64,000 bases of DNA, taken from NCBI RefSeq assembly GCF_023168165.1, contig NZ_BQYJ01000001.1, positions 310,001 through 374,000 of the forward strand, read 5' to 3'. Source of the stretch: Niallia sp. NCCP-28. GTDB taxonomy: Bacteria; Bacillota; Bacilli; Bacillales; Cytobacillaceae. This document shows positions 26,652 to 35,616 of the stretch, piece by piece; within the stretch, counting starts at the first letter, position 1, and every line of letters starts with the position of its first letter. The notes under the pieces were generated by a model. It was not told the DNA's origin. It did no database searches and saw nothing but the letters and a program-made list of their open reading frames with translations. The position numbers and the translations under genes were made by a program.

Positions 26652-27308
26652 TTAGATGATTTGCATCTTGCTGTATATTCGTTTGCCTTCAAGGGCTTGT
26701 GTTGCCAATTTATCCGCTTCTTTATTTTCATTGCGGCCTATCGGGGTGTAAATAGCTTGAATCTTTAATTCAGCAGTTTTTTTCTCTATCCGATCAAGCC
26801 ATCTATTTAACTCTTCTTCATAACATGGCCACTCTCCCGCAAGCTGCTGCAAAACGACTTGGGAATCGCCCTTAAACTCACATGTTGCTCCTTGCACATT
26901 CAATTCCTGCAATAAATTTAAAGCATGATAAAATGCCGCATATTCTGCTTCATTATTTGTTTCCATTTCATGAAAAACTTCGTTTGCCCGAATCCGGTAC
27001 TTCTTTTTCCCTTGGTGAAAAAAAAGAACAACCCCAATTCCTGCCACTTTTTCTGTCTTTTGATAACCACCATCGAAATAAATCAAAAAATCATGTGGTT
27101 CTTCTTCTACTTCCACCGCCAGTTTTTTCAGCTCTTTTAACTGCCAATCTGTTCCATTTTCATCATAAAAGGTGAGTTCTGTGCCTTTTTGGCTTTTTTC
27201 AACATCTTCTCCTATTATAATGGCATCTTCTAACGCTATCCAATCAGAAGTAAAATATACAGAATTGCCTTTTTTTATTCGATACTTCCACTCTAATTTA
27301 TATTTCAT
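26652..27308 (-). CDS. ypeP: RNase H-like protein with N-terminal extension (YpeP-like)
   Basis: A 218-residue protein: about 70 N-terminal residues of unknown fold (KYKLEWKYRIKKGNSVYFTS...), then an RNase HI domain. The catalytic carboxylates appear intact: Asp in LIYFDGGYQ, Glu in TNNEAEYAAF, Asp in FKGDSQVV and Asp in NKEADKLA. This suggests cleavage of RNA in RNA/DNA hybrids, though the B. subtilis YpeP activity is not well established. It lies opposite a second, shorter RNase H-like gene at 27516, as in B. subtilis (ypeP/ypdQ). Confidence 0.85.
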   Translation of the reverse strand: MKYKLEWKYRIKKGNSVYFTSDWIALEDAIIIGEDVEKSQKGTELTFYDENGTDWQLKELKKLAVEVEEEPHDFLIYFDGGYQKTEKVAGIGVVLFFHQGKKKYRIRANEVFHEMETNNEAEYAAFYHALNLLQELNVQGATCEFKGDSQVVLQQLAGEWPCYEEELNRWLDRIEKKTAELKIQAIYTPIGRNENKEADKLATQALEGKRIYSKMQII

Positions 27309-27401
27309 CTCTTTATGATTCCTCCATCCACTTTAGCTTGTTATCATTATATTTGATGAAACTTTTCTTTACTTTACTTTCTATTTTCACGTTATAATAA
27401 A

Positions 27402-27452
27402 GGGAAACTTCAATTAGCCAACCGCTTTTTCCCCCGACATTACTAGGAAAAA
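27402..27452 (+). repeat. Dispersed repeat family R1, degenerate copy e
   Basis: ATAAAGGGAAACTTCAATTAG followed by TTTTTCCCCCGACATTACTAG resembles the two ends of R1, like copy c. It sits between the divergent RNase H genes. Confidence 0.4.
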
Positions 27453-27515
27453 ATCCGGATGCAGCTTAAACAAATAAATCTACCTTATCATACCAAAACT
27501 ATTGGAGGGATAAAA

Positions 27516-27926
27516 ATGATTGAAGTGTATATTGATGGAGCCAGTGCAGGAAATCCCGGTCCAAGCGGTGCTGGCATATTTATTAAAGGCCATGGGAAAG
27601 GAGATAAATATTCTATTCCCCTTGGAACAATGAGCAACCATGAAGCAGAATTTTACGCCTTAATTAAAGCTTTAGAAATCTGCATCGAAAACAATTACCA
27701 AACAGTAAGTTTTCGAACAGACTCGGAACTTGTTAGTCGTGCAATAGAAAAGGAATTCGCAAAAAACAAACAATTTGCTCCACTGCTTGAACAGGCTTTA
27801 ATATTATCAAAAAGACTCCCCTTATTTTTCATTAAATGGGTGCCAAGCAGCGAAAATAAAACAGCCGATGAACTGGCGCGTCTAGCGATAAGAAAAAATG
27901 GCAGCAAAGGAGCAAAATCAAATTGA
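27516..27926 (+). CDS. ypdQ: RNase HI family protein (YpdQ-like)
   Basis: A 136-residue single-domain RNase HI fold beginning MIEVYIDGASAGNPGPSGAG. The catalytic set is visible: Asp7, Glu44 (MSNHEAEFYAL), Asp in FRTDSELV and Asp in NKTADELARL. It lacks the basic handle of E. coli RNase HI, as do other YpdQ-type proteins, and B. subtilis YpdQ is reported inactive or weak, so activity is uncertain. The start is the ATG with GGAGGGATAAAA. Its stop region overlaps the translation initiation region of the DMT transporter, so the genes are coupled. Confidence 0.88.
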   Translation: MIEVYIDGASAGNPGPSGAGIFIKGHGKGDKYSIPLGTMSNHEAEFYALIKALEICIENNYQTVSFRTDSELVSRAIEKEFAKNKQFAPLLEQALILSKRLPLFFIKWVPSSENKTADELARLAIRKNGSKGAKSN

Positions 27927-27940
27927 CAAAAGGAGCAAAA

Positions 27941-28852
27941 ATGGCAAATGGCCTATTATTGCTAGTAGCAGGAATATGGGGCTTTACATTTGTTACTGTG
28001 CAACAGGCTGTTTCTTTTTTAGATCCCCACGCCTTTAATGCCCTCCGATTTAGCATTGGGGCACTTTTTTTAATGATTTGGCTGTTGCTATTTGATCGTC
28101 CGCAGCTGCAAAAATGGAATAAAGGTTCTGTAACAGCTGGTTTTATTCTTGGTTTATTTCTATTTATCGGATATTCTTTTCAAACAATTGGGCTTGTTTA
28201 TACTACTAGTTCTAAAGCCGGTTTTATTACAGGATTAAGCGTTATTTTAGTTCCATTATTTTTATTTATGTTTTATCAAGCTAAATTAACAACTACTAAT
28301 ATAATCGGTGTCTTATCTGCTGCTTCAGGGTTATATTTATTGACGCTTGCAGATCCAGTTTCCGTAAATATTGGCGATTTATATGTTTTTGTATGTGCTG
28401 TTGGTTTTGCACTGCAAATTATTTTCACAGGAAAATATGCATCTGCTTATCCAACTTTACTATTAACTATTATTCAACTAGCAACTGTTTCAATCCTGTC
28501 TTTTGCTGCAAGTTTTCTTTTTGAAAATACAGCAAATAATTTTCAGCTTTCTGTTCTCTATAAAAAAGAAGTATGGTCCGCTTTATTGATTACTTCTTTG
28601 TTCGCCACAGCTCTTGCCTTTATTATCCAAACAGGAGTGCAAAAATATACAACATCTACAAAAGTAGCTCTTATTTTTGCAATGGAACCAGTATTTGCTG
28701 CAATAACAGCCTATTTTTATAATCAGGAAAGATTATCAAGCAGCGCCTGGATTGGTTGTATCCTTATTTTAGCAGGAATGATTTTTGCTGAGCTTTCCTT
28801 TAAAAAAAGCATAAAACTAACTAAACAAAAGATAAAACGTTTAACTGAATAG
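27941..28852 (+). CDS. EamA/DMT family transporter
   Basis: A 303-residue inner-membrane protein with ten predicted helices in two EamA repeats (about 1-138 and 148-290). The tell-tale start is GLLLLVAGIWGFTFVTVQQAV, and the second repeat ends ...AMEPVFAAITAYFYNQERLS. Members export metabolites or amino acids; the substrate cannot be read from sequence. The ATG at 27941 is chosen over the upstream TTG because AAAGGAG lies 6 bases before it. The basic tail KKSIKLTKQKIKR is cytoplasmic. Cotranscribed with the RNase H-like gene. Confidence 0.9.
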   Translation: MANGLLLLVAGIWGFTFVTVQQAVSFLDPHAFNALRFSIGALFLMIWLLLFDRPQLQKWNKGSVTAGFILGLFLFIGYSFQTIGLVYTTSSKAGFITGLSVILVPLFLFMFYQAKLTTTNIIGVLSAASGLYLLTLADPVSVNIGDLYVFVCAVGFALQIIFTGKYASAYPTLLLTIIQLATVSILSFAASFLFENTANNFQLSVLYKKEVWSALLITSLFATALAFIIQTGVQKYTTSTKVALIFAMEPVFAAITAYFYNQERLSSSAWIGCILILAGMIFAELSFKKSIKLTKQKIKRLTE

Positions 28853-28878
28853 ATATTTCTAAATACATCAATCAACAA

Positions 28879-28922
28879 AAAATTCCCGCTTTAAAGACCA
28901 TTTATATTCTTTAAAGTGGGAA
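28879..28922. terminator. Bidirectional terminator between DMT transporter and DUF6123-like gene
   Basis: TTCCCGCTTTAAAGA pairs with TCTTTAAAGTGGGAA (one wobble); A-run on one side and T-run on the other. It overlaps the 3' end of the minus-strand gene by a few bases. Confidence 0.85.
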
Positions 28923-29180
28923 TAATTCATTATTTCGAATAAAATGAAATGCTTGTCTTTTTGTTTTTACATCATTATTAACAAATATTTCTAATAATGA
29001 AATATAGAAGCTGCCATCAAAACTTTTTTGTATTTTTAATGTACATTCTATCGCTGCCATGCTTAACTCGTCAGGGGCATTTGTTAAAGCCTTTCCAAAA
29101 TAGATAAAACCAATCGTATCTTCTTTAAAGAAAAAACCTTTGCTTTGCAAAAAAAGCAAGTAATCATCTAATGTGCTCAA
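28911..29180 (-). CDS. DUF6123-like small protein
   Basis: An 89-residue protein; the pattern DYLLFLQSKGFFFKEDTIGFIYFGK...KIQKSFDGSFYISLLE resembles the DUF6123 family of Bacillaceae, function unknown. The frame opens with a TTG at 29180, and GAGAGG lies about 13 bases upstream, so the start is uncertain. Small, soluble, no Cys. It lies 27 bases downstream of the yuiD-like gene and may be in its transcript. Confidence 0.65.
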   Translation of the reverse strand: MSTLDDYLLFLQSKGFFFKEDTIGFIYFGKALTNAPDELSMAAIECTLKIQKSFDGSFYISLLEIFVNNDVKTKRQAFHFIRNNELFPL

Positions 29181-29207
29181 AGTTGTGCCAATTCCTCTCC
29201 GTGCCTT

Positions 29208-29702
29208 TTACCGTAATGTTACTTTATTTTTCGACCATTTTCTATCTTTTTTTGATAAAATATGGCCGATAAAACCAATCAGTATACCAAGCAGTGCCCC
29301 ACCAACCACTTCTTTTGGCTGATGTCCAAGCATTTCTTTTAATTTTTTCGGCTGTTCTTCTTCAAAAGGCAATTTTTCATCATGATTAATTTTATTCATT
29401 AAATCATCTAAATTATTTACTTTTAATGTTAATTCCCCGGTTTGCCGCCTTATTCCTTGTGCATCATACATAACAATCAATCCATAGACAAGAGAAAGGG
29501 CAAAATCAATCGTTGGTATCCCTCTTTTTAGTGCAATAAAAGTGGTTAGCGAAGACACTCCTGCAGAATGGGAACTTGGCATGCCACCTGTTTGAAAAAA
29601 TAATCCAGGTTTCCATTTTCCCGTTTTTATAAAATATAATGGTATTTTTAACCCTTGTGCTGCTATGATGCTAGTTAGCGCTACATATACCCCTTTGTTC
29701 AT
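29208..29702 (-). CDS. yuiD: Divergent PAP2 family membrane protein (DUF212, YuiD-like)
   Basis: A 164-residue protein of the divergent PAP2 (acid phosphatase/vanadium-haloperoxidase) family. GGMPSSHSAGVSSLTT (about 39-54) is the conserved phosphatase-like SSH motif, and YDAQGIRRQTGE the second block. Three to four membrane segments are visible, the last at about 131-150 (VVGGALLGILIGFIGHIL). Role not established; lipid phosphate hydrolysis is inferred from the family. GAGGTGAGAAA precedes the ATG. Confidence 0.88.
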   Translation of the reverse strand: MNKGVYVALTSIIAAQGLKIPLYFIKTGKWKPGLFFQTGGMPSSHSAGVSSLTTFIALKRGIPTIDFALSLVYGLIVMYDAQGIRRQTGELTLKVNNLDDLMNKINHDEKLPFEEEQPKKLKEMLGHQPKEVVGGALLGILIGFIGHILSKKDRKWSKNKVTLR

Positions 29703-29812
29703 TTTCTCACCTCGAAGTTATTTTCTTTTAAAGGCGATTAAATTATTCGATATGGCTTATACTAACCTTGAAGTTTTTATTTCCAACGCATAAATTGTTT
29801 AAAGGAGGGTTT

Positions 29813-29953
29813 ATGGTGAGCGTAAAAAATCATACAAATAAAGGCATTGCAGCAGGGGGCGTTAATCCCCAAGGCTATGGCCAGGACGATGATCAAACAA
29901 GAAGTCCAAAAAGCAAACTAGAAAATGCAGCAAAAAAAAAGAATACAAAATAA
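29813..29953 (+). CDS. sspL: Small acid-soluble spore protein L (SspL-like)
   Basis: A 46-residue basic, hydrophilic protein. GGVNPQGYGQDDDQTRSPKS followed by KLENAAKKKNTK matches the SspL pattern (GGVTPQG...PK.ELEERAKKSNTK). SspL is a minor SASP of the spore core made in the forespore under SigG. AAAGGAGGGTTT fixes the start at the ATG 29813. A strong terminator follows 4 bases after the stop. No clear SigG promoter was picked out. Confidence 0.82.
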   Translation: MVSVKNHTNKGIAAGGVNPQGYGQDDDQTRSPKSKLENAAKKKNTK

Positions 29954-29956
29954 GAC

Positions 29957-30005
29957 AGGGACAATCCAATAAGCCCAATGCATCGGCTATTGGATTGCCC
30001 TTTGC
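29957..30005 (+). terminator. Terminator of sspL
   Basis: GGGACAATCCAATA pairs with TATTGGATTGCCC around a short loop that itself pairs (AGCC/GGCT), followed by TTT. Confidence 0.8.
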
Positions 30006-30049
30006 CTATTCAAAAAACTGTTTTCTCAAAGTTTTGATTTTAACAGAAA

Positions 30050-30160
30050 AAGTAAATTCCGAGCAGCCTGCATACACGGAGACTCCTGGGTGGAATGCGA
30101 GAAAACGAAGCCTAAGCAGAAGCGAAGCGGCTCATGAAAAATGAACTTTGTCTGCACCCT
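30050..30160. repeat. Bacillaceae intergenic repeat R2-like copy
   Basis: ACACGGAGACTCCTGGGTGG, AATGCGAGAAAACGAAGCC and AGAAGCGAAGCGGCTCATG show the GAGACTCCTG / GCGAAGCG pattern of common Bacillaceae repeats, related to 22172-22292. GC-rich relative to the surroundings, no coding potential. Confidence 0.55.
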
Positions 30161-30223
30161 GCAGTTCACGTTTTTAATTTTCGCTTTTTCATAAAGATTT
30201 TTCTTTAAGACAGCTGCATCTAT

Positions 30224-31126
30224 CTAAAAATTAATCGCTTCTTGTTTTTGCACAAAACGGTGAAAATGCTTAAATTCCAATTCATTAAATTTATTGATGG
30301 CTAATTCTGGATTAATATTTAAAATGCTTTCTTCCAATAAACAATTAATAGGAACATCACATTTTATTTCCGCTAAAACTCTGCTTAAATGAAGCATGTC
30401 TAAATCTGTTTCAATTTTTAGACGCTGAGTCTTTGTCAGCTTCTCTAAATTTGCGAGTATTCCATTTATGTCGCCATAAGATTGCAATAACTTTAATGCT
30501 GTTTTTTCCCCTATTCCTCTAACACCAGGATAATTATCACTAGAATCACCCATCAATGCTTTTAAATCAATCATTTGCTGTGGCGTTATGCCTTTTTCCT
30601 CAATAAATACTGAAGGTGTATACAAAGAATAATTCCCATAGCCTTTTTTTAATAAAGCAACAGAAATATGCCCATCCAAAAGCTGAAGCATATCTTGATC
30701 TCCTGTTAAAATGGTTACATTTGCTGTTTCCTTCATATTTTTGGCAATTGTACCAATACAATCATCGGCTTCAAATCCGACCATCCCAATATTAAGGAGT
30801 TGAAAGCTGTCCACTACTTCTTTTACTAAATCAAATTGAGGAATAAGTTCAATCGGCGCGTCCGAACGATTGCCTTTATAGTTTGGATATAATTCGGTGC
30901 GAAACGTTTTGCTTCCCATATCCCAGCATACCGCAACATGCGATGGATTAAAATGTTCAACAGCAGTAAAAAAGTGTTTGATAAAACCGTATATTGCGTT
31001 TGTTGGCACACCTTTTGAATTAACCATAAACTGCCCTGTTACACTTGTAGCAAAATAAGCACGAAACAATAAAGCCATCCCGTCGACTAGCATTAAATGA
31101 GGTTTATTTTTTTCATTCACATTCAT
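30224..31126 (-). CDS. ypcP: 5'-3' exonuclease (YpcP, FEN-1 family)
   Basis: A 300-residue stand-alone homologue of the 5'-nuclease domain of DNA polymerase I, implicated in Okazaki-fragment maturation and RNA-primer removal in B. subtilis. Metal-binding acidic residues are in LMLVDGMALLFRAY, CWDMGSKTFR, FEADDCIGTIAK, LTGDQDMLQLL and LMGDSSDNYPGVRGIGEKTA; the last also holds the H3TH DNA-binding motif. GGAGCGATGA precedes the start. In B. subtilis ypcP is likewise beside the dynA gene ypbR. Confidence 0.95.
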   Translation of the reverse strand: MNVNEKNKPHLMLVDGMALLFRAYFATSVTGQFMVNSKGVPTNAIYGFIKHFFTAVEHFNPSHVAVCWDMGSKTFRTELYPNYKGNRSDAPIELIPQFDLVKEVVDSFQLLNIGMVGFEADDCIGTIAKNMKETANVTILTGDQDMLQLLDGHISVALLKKGYGNYSLYTPSVFIEEKGITPQQMIDLKALMGDSSDNYPGVRGIGEKTALKLLQSYGDINGILANLEKLTKTQRLKIETDLDMLHLSRVLAEIKCDVPINCLLEESILNINPELAINKFNELEFKHFHRFVQKQEAINF

Positions 31127-31285
31127 CGCTCCTTTACAATCATAACCACCATTATAACAGATTTTTCTTCTTAAGATATTGGTACGTTTTTTCTTTTACA
31201 AGTTGTAAAAAGCATGATTGAATGAGCTAGTGCTAGTTCTCGCATCCCCATAATTGTTACTTTTCCATTTTACGCATTTCAGCTA

Positions 31286-34200
31286 TTACTCGATTTCTTT
31301 TATTTCCTTTAATATGCTGACTATTTTTTCGACCTGTTCCTCTTCGGTAAACAGCGCCTCTTTTCCTTCATAATAATCTGCTGCTTGCAGGAGAAACTCG
31401 CTTCGTTTCTGAATGCTTTCCTTGTTCCATTGATTCAAATAAACAGAACTAAGAGTTTCTATTTCCTGTTTCATGTAGCTTTGACTATGTTCATCCAGTA
31501 TTAGCTGAATTTCATCTCCTAATTTTTTTCGGTCGTTTTTTTCAAAAAAGGATTTAGGATTTTTAAAATGAACAAGAGCTTTTTTAAATAAAGAGTATTC
31601 CATTTCTCGAAATGGCGCATGGAAAGTCAGCTTTGCATCTGATTTAGACATTTCAACAAACTGCAGCATGATTTCTTCATTGACTTCATGAAGCTTATTT
31701 AATATCCCATAAAAAGCTTCTTGTTGTTTTTTTGCATAAAAATTTTCAATACGCACAGTAGTTGCCCTTAATTCTTGCTCCATTTCATAGCTGAAGGTCC
31801 TTAAAAACTGATCCAATGCTCTTTGCAGTTCATTATTTTTATCCTCTCCTTTTAATAGGCTAGGATGGAAGGCATCAACTAAAAAATCATTAAAACGAAA
31901 GAACATCCGCTGTTTCACGTAAAAAAGCTGTTCTTCTATTTCCATCTGAATTTTTTTCTTCAAATAATTTGTATCAAACTCTTGAATAATGGCCGCAATT
32001 TTATGATGTTCTTCTTGCAGGCGATGTGCTTCTTGATGTTTTTCTGCTTTTTTCTCAAGAGAAGATTGTACAAACTTCTGGAGGAGCTCTACCGTCTTTT
32101 CGCAATCGGCTTTTGCAGAACGAAGCATCATAGCATTCCAATCTTCTTCAATAAAAGCAAAAAGCTTCTCTTTAAAATGAATCATTCTGTCGCTAAAGCT
32201 TTTATCTTGATAATACAAACTAGATACAGAAGAAATTTTGGGATTTCGAATACCGTGCAATTGCAGCTGCTCTGTTAAATATTCTGTCACTGCTTGTATT
32301 TCCGGTTCATCTTGTGCCAGATCTATGGCATTTACAATAAAAAACATTTTATCTGTTTCCATCGCATCCTTCATACGCCCTAGCTGCATCAAAAAGGATT
32401 TATCTGCTTTAGAAAAGGAGTGATTATAATAGCTGACATAAATAATCGAATCCGCTTCCTTCATATATTCAAAGCTGACTTCTGTATGCCTTGTATTAAT
32501 GGAATCCCCGCCTGGTGTATCAATTAATATCATGCCTTTTTTTGTAAACTCACAATCGAAGTAAACATCAATATTGGCAATCAAACAGGAGTTTTCTTCT
32601 ATTGCAACATAACGTTCAAGCTGTGTATAGTCTGTTTGCGTGTGTTTCCCTAATAACTCCTTATTTTTTTTATAGCCTTGCAAAAAGAATTGAAAATACC
32701 GGATGATTGCCGGAAAATCTGCTGTCTGCTCTCTAATCAATTCCTCGATTACAGGAATGCTTTCCGTTAGATTTGCCGCCGTTTTTTTAAATAACTGCAA
32801 TTGTTCTTTTATTTCACTCCAAATCTGCTCTTCATTTTTCCACTTTACACTAACCGTTCCATGTGGATGTTGATTGTCTACTGGAACAATTCTATTAATG
32901 GCAGCAGTTGTAGGATTAGGTGAAACAGGGAGCAGCGGATAGTCTAATAAAGCATTGGCAAAGGATGATTTTCCAGCACTGAATGCGCCAAATAAACAAA
33001 TCGTATATTGTTTATTGATGATGCTACCAGCTTTTTTTTGTAAATTTGCCGCTATTTGTTTAAAACCTTTTATCTCTTTTGCATGATCAGATAAAAACTG
33101 CAATTGTTTTAACACTTTGTTTTTTTCAGGAATAGCTTTGTTTTCTATCGTTTTTTCTGCAGTAGGAGCTATTTCTTTTGTCTCCACCGCTTTAAGTATA
33201 GAGCCGGTAATAGGTTTTGCTTTTTTTTCTTTGATTAAATCTAAAAATAGTGGATGATCTTCTGTTTTTTCGTGAAGTAATCGATATTCTTGTTTCTCTG
33301 ATTTTTCCCAAGCTTCTATTATTTTTTGTCTATTGTTTTTTGCGGCAATTAGCTCCTCTAATACTGCTATTTCCCCTTGTATCTCCTTTGTTTTATTTGC
33401 ATTGGCTTTTTGAAAATCTTCTCCAATAACCCCCAATAGCTGGATGGCTTCTTTTTTTATCTTTCTTTTAATAAATTTTTCCACTTCTTCACAATAAACA
33501 AGAAGATAATTTTCAGATAAATCCGCTTTATCATTAACAAGCTGCTTAAGGGATGTATCTTTAATCGAAGATTTCCACACTCTTACTTTTCCCAGCACTT
33601 CCATGTTTGCGTTTTCAAAATTATTTGCAGTTTGTTCGAAAAATTCAATCAACGGAGCCACCAATTGAATTTTTACCGTATGTTCTAACTGTTCCAAAAA
33701 ATGGGCCAATCGTTTTTCTTTCTCTTTTTGCACTTTTTGTTTAGTGGTAAACAAACCCATCTTAAAATTCTTCTGCTCTGTCTGCAAATATGCTCTAGCA
33801 AGTTCTCGATTTTGATACGGCATAATATAGGCATTTTCAATTGTTGATAAAATGGTCGTTTCCCATTGTTTATATGTTTCACTGGCAGCATTCTGCCGTT
33901 TGGTTAACTCTATTGTTTTCCTCTCAAGCGTCTCTTCCAATACAAACTGCTCTTTTTCTGTCAGTATAGATAATTGATTCAGATAAGGTGTCAACTGCTC
34001 TTTTTTTCTATTTTCCCGAAATAACTGATGATCTTTTTGGATTTTCAAACATGATTGCTCAGTTGTTTTCGGCAAAATAGCATGTTTATTGTCCATTTGT
34101 TCTTTTATGTATTGCTGCAATTTTCCTAAATCATTATACTGCCACTTTTTATCTTTTACACTTGTAAAAAAAATCTTAACAAGTGGTACACCATATGATT

Positions 34201-34870
34201 GAAAGGCTCTCTGGACGCTTTCTTTAAAGTCTGCTAGCTTTAATTGTGCTTCCTGGTGTTTATCCATTTGATTGACGATAAGTGCCACTTCTTTACCCTT
34301 TGTAACTAACTGCTTCATAAACTCCAAATTTACTTCTGACTGAACATGATTATAATCGACAACATAAAAAATAAGATCTGCCAAATGGATGCTTGACTCA
34401 GTTGCCAATAAATGAGCTTGATCTGTACTGTCAATGCCAGGTGTATCCATCAACAGAACATTGTCCGGCAAATTAATTCCTGATAAACAAATCTCTATTT
34501 CTTTCACATCTTGACTATTTTTGCAATAGCTTTGGATTTCCTTTAAATTAGCCGCCTCTTGATAAAGAAATGCCTCTCCATTATGAAGGGTAATTTTTGC
34601 TGTATTATTGCCAGAGCGAATACGAACTAAATTAGCGGAAGTTGGAATAGGGCTTGCCGGCAAAATAGGTTTATTCATTAAGGCGTTTATCATGCTAGAT
34701 TTACCTGCAGAATAGTGCCCGCAAAAACTAATCGAAAATTCTGATGAATATGCTTTTTTTAGCAGCTCTTTTATTCGATTGGCTGAAATAATATCTTCTT
34801 CTTGGAAATACAGCTGATGAAGTTTTGCTAAACGATTAAGATTTTGTACAGAACTAGTTGTTAGAACCAT
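31286..34870 (-). CDS. dynA: Bacterial dynamin DynA (two fused dynamin-like halves)
   Basis: A 1194-residue protein, the same length as B. subtilis DynA (YpbR), which binds and tethers membranes and helps withstand membrane stress and phage infection. Two GTPase modules are present: the first has GHYSAGKSSM at 51-60, DTPG at 142-145 and NQMDK; the second has FGAFSAGKSSFANALL at about 625-640, DTPGGDS and VNAIDLAQ. Each is followed by long helical stalk/coiled-coil segments, and the internal linker around 570-600 is charged. GGAGGCGTCT precedes the ATG. Monocistronic, followed by ypcP 159 bases on. Confidence 0.95.
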   Translation of the reverse strand: MVLTTSSVQNLNRLAKLHQLYFQEEDIISANRIKELLKKAYSSEFSISFCGHYSAGKSSMINALMNKPILPASPIPTSANLVRIRSGNNTAKITLHNGEAFLYQEAANLKEIQSYCKNSQDVKEIEICLSGINLPDNVLLMDTPGIDSTDQAHLLATESSIHLADLIFYVVDYNHVQSEVNLEFMKQLVTKGKEVALIVNQMDKHQEAQLKLADFKESVQRAFQSYGVPLVKIFFTSVKDKKWQYNDLGKLQQYIKEQMDNKHAILPKTTEQSCLKIQKDHQLFRENRKKEQLTPYLNQLSILTEKEQFVLEETLERKTIELTKRQNAASETYKQWETTILSTIENAYIMPYQNRELARAYLQTEQKNFKMGLFTTKQKVQKEKEKRLAHFLEQLEHTVKIQLVAPLIEFFEQTANNFENANMEVLGKVRVWKSSIKDTSLKQLVNDKADLSENYLLVYCEEVEKFIKRKIKKEAIQLLGVIGEDFQKANANKTKEIQGEIAVLEELIAAKNNRQKIIEAWEKSEKQEYRLLHEKTEDHPLFLDLIKEKKAKPITGSILKAVETKEIAPTAEKTIENKAIPEKNKVLKQLQFLSDHAKEIKGFKQIAANLQKKAGSIINKQYTICLFGAFSAGKSSFANALLDYPLLPVSPNPTTAAINRIVPVDNQHPHGTVSVKWKNEEQIWSEIKEQLQLFKKTAANLTESIPVIEELIREQTADFPAIIRYFQFFLQGYKKNKELLGKHTQTDYTQLERYVAIEENSCLIANIDVYFDCEFTKKGMILIDTPGGDSINTRHTEVSFEYMKEADSIIYVSYYNHSFSKADKSFLMQLGRMKDAMETDKMFFIVNAIDLAQDEPEIQAVTEYLTEQLQLHGIRNPKISSVSSLYYQDKSFSDRMIHFKEKLFAFIEEDWNAMMLRSAKADCEKTVELLQKFVQSSLEKKAEKHQEAHRLQEEHHKIAAIIQEFDTNYLKKKIQMEIEEQLFYVKQRMFFRFNDFLVDAFHPSLLKGEDKNNELQRALDQFLRTFSYEMEQELRATTVRIENFYAKKQQEAFYGILNKLHEVNEEIMLQFVEMSKSDAKLTFHAPFREMEYSLFKKALVHFKNPKSFFEKNDRKKLGDEIQLILDEHSQSYMKQEIETLSSVYLNQWNKESIQKRSEFLLQAADYYEGKEALFTEEEQVEKIVSILKEIKEIE

Positions 34871-35032
34871 AGACGCCTCCTTTTTTTCTATTTTACCATG
34901 TTCTATGATCTAATTGTTTACAAGAAGTTTATAAAATAAAACTTCCCGTATACCGTGCAGTCCTCCATTTAAATTTCTTGTAGCAAAGTTTAAAAGCTTT
35001 TGGCTGTTGCACTCTGTTATCGTCAGATGAAA

Positions 35033-35068
35033 ACACAAAAAATCCAATTTTTAAAATTGGATTTCATT
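35033..35068 (-). terminator. Terminator of the small Fur-controlled gene
   Basis: AAATCCAATTTT / AAAATTGGATTT hairpin, followed on the minus strand by TTTTTTGTG; lies 26 bases after the stop of the 31-residue ORF. Confidence 0.8.
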
Positions 35069-35093
35069 TTAGCATGCTATGTATTTCATTATA

Positions 35094-35189
35094 TTATTTT
35101 TGATGGACTGATTTTGTCGTATTATTTAAAACATATTTCATTACAAATAAATAACTTGCGATGGTCACCCCGATAGATACAACTAACAT
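35094..35189 (-). CDS. 31-residue putative single-span membrane protein, Fur-controlled
   Basis: An ATG preceded by AGAAGGGATAACC opens a frame coding MLVVSIGVTIASYLFVMKYV then LNNTTKSVHQK and a TAA. Residues 2-21 form one membrane helix and the polar, basic tail would be inside or outside. The gene has everything needed for expression: a SigA promoter overlapped by two Fur-box-like sites (35212-35266), a ribosome binding site, and a terminator at 35033-35068. I do not recognise a family. Production under iron starvation is inferred from the Fur sites; possible roles are regulating or stabilising a membrane protein. Confidence 0.72.
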   Translation of the reverse strand: MLVVSIGVTIASYLFVMKYVLNNTTKSVHQK

Positions 35190-35211
35190 GGTTATCCCTT
35201 CTTTCTGTTAA

Positions 35212-35266
35212 TGAGAATAACTATCAAGTTCAATTAGATTGTATCATTAACGATAATCATTTTCAA
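35212..35266 (-). promoter_or_regulatory. SigA promoter with two Fur-box-like operators
   Basis: On the minus strand TTGAAA (35266-35261), exactly 17 bases, TACAAT (35243-35238). One operator TGAGAATAACTATCA (35212-35226) lies just after the likely transcription start; a second, CGATAATCATTTTCA (35251-35265, plus strand), covers the -35 and spacer. Each matches the 7-1-7 consensus TGATAATNATTATCA at all but two places (13 of 15, counting N). The position is that of a repressor blocking initiation. Confidence 0.75.
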
Positions 35267-35307
35267 TATGTCCTATTATTTTTTTTTGAATTTTTTATTT
35301 ATTTAAA

Positions 35308-35344
35308 CAAAAAAAGGATGCCATTACTATCTTAGGCATCCTTA
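35308..35344 (-). terminator. Terminator without an evident upstream gene
   Basis: AAGGATGCC / GGCATCCTT stem with a T-run on the minus strand. Upstream on that strand (35345-35580) I see no protein gene with a ribosome binding site; it could end a short non-coding RNA or read-through transcript. Confidence 0.6.
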
Positions 35345-35616
35345 ACTGTTTTGAAGGAGTTGCTGTGCATCTCTATTATAAAGAAAGAATTATAAAATTT
35401 CATTATAAAAAATTTCCACGTTGAGAATATTTTTCATACTAACTACTCAAAAATAGGCCTTTTCACATAGTTAAATAGATGGTATTGTTTTGAATAATAC
35501 TATAGGATTAGAGAGAAAATAATGAAAAATTTCAAAGCATATTTTTAGATGTCTTTGCATATGGGCAATAAAAATATGATAAGATGAAGCTAATTGATTA
35601 TTTGGGGGAATATAAA

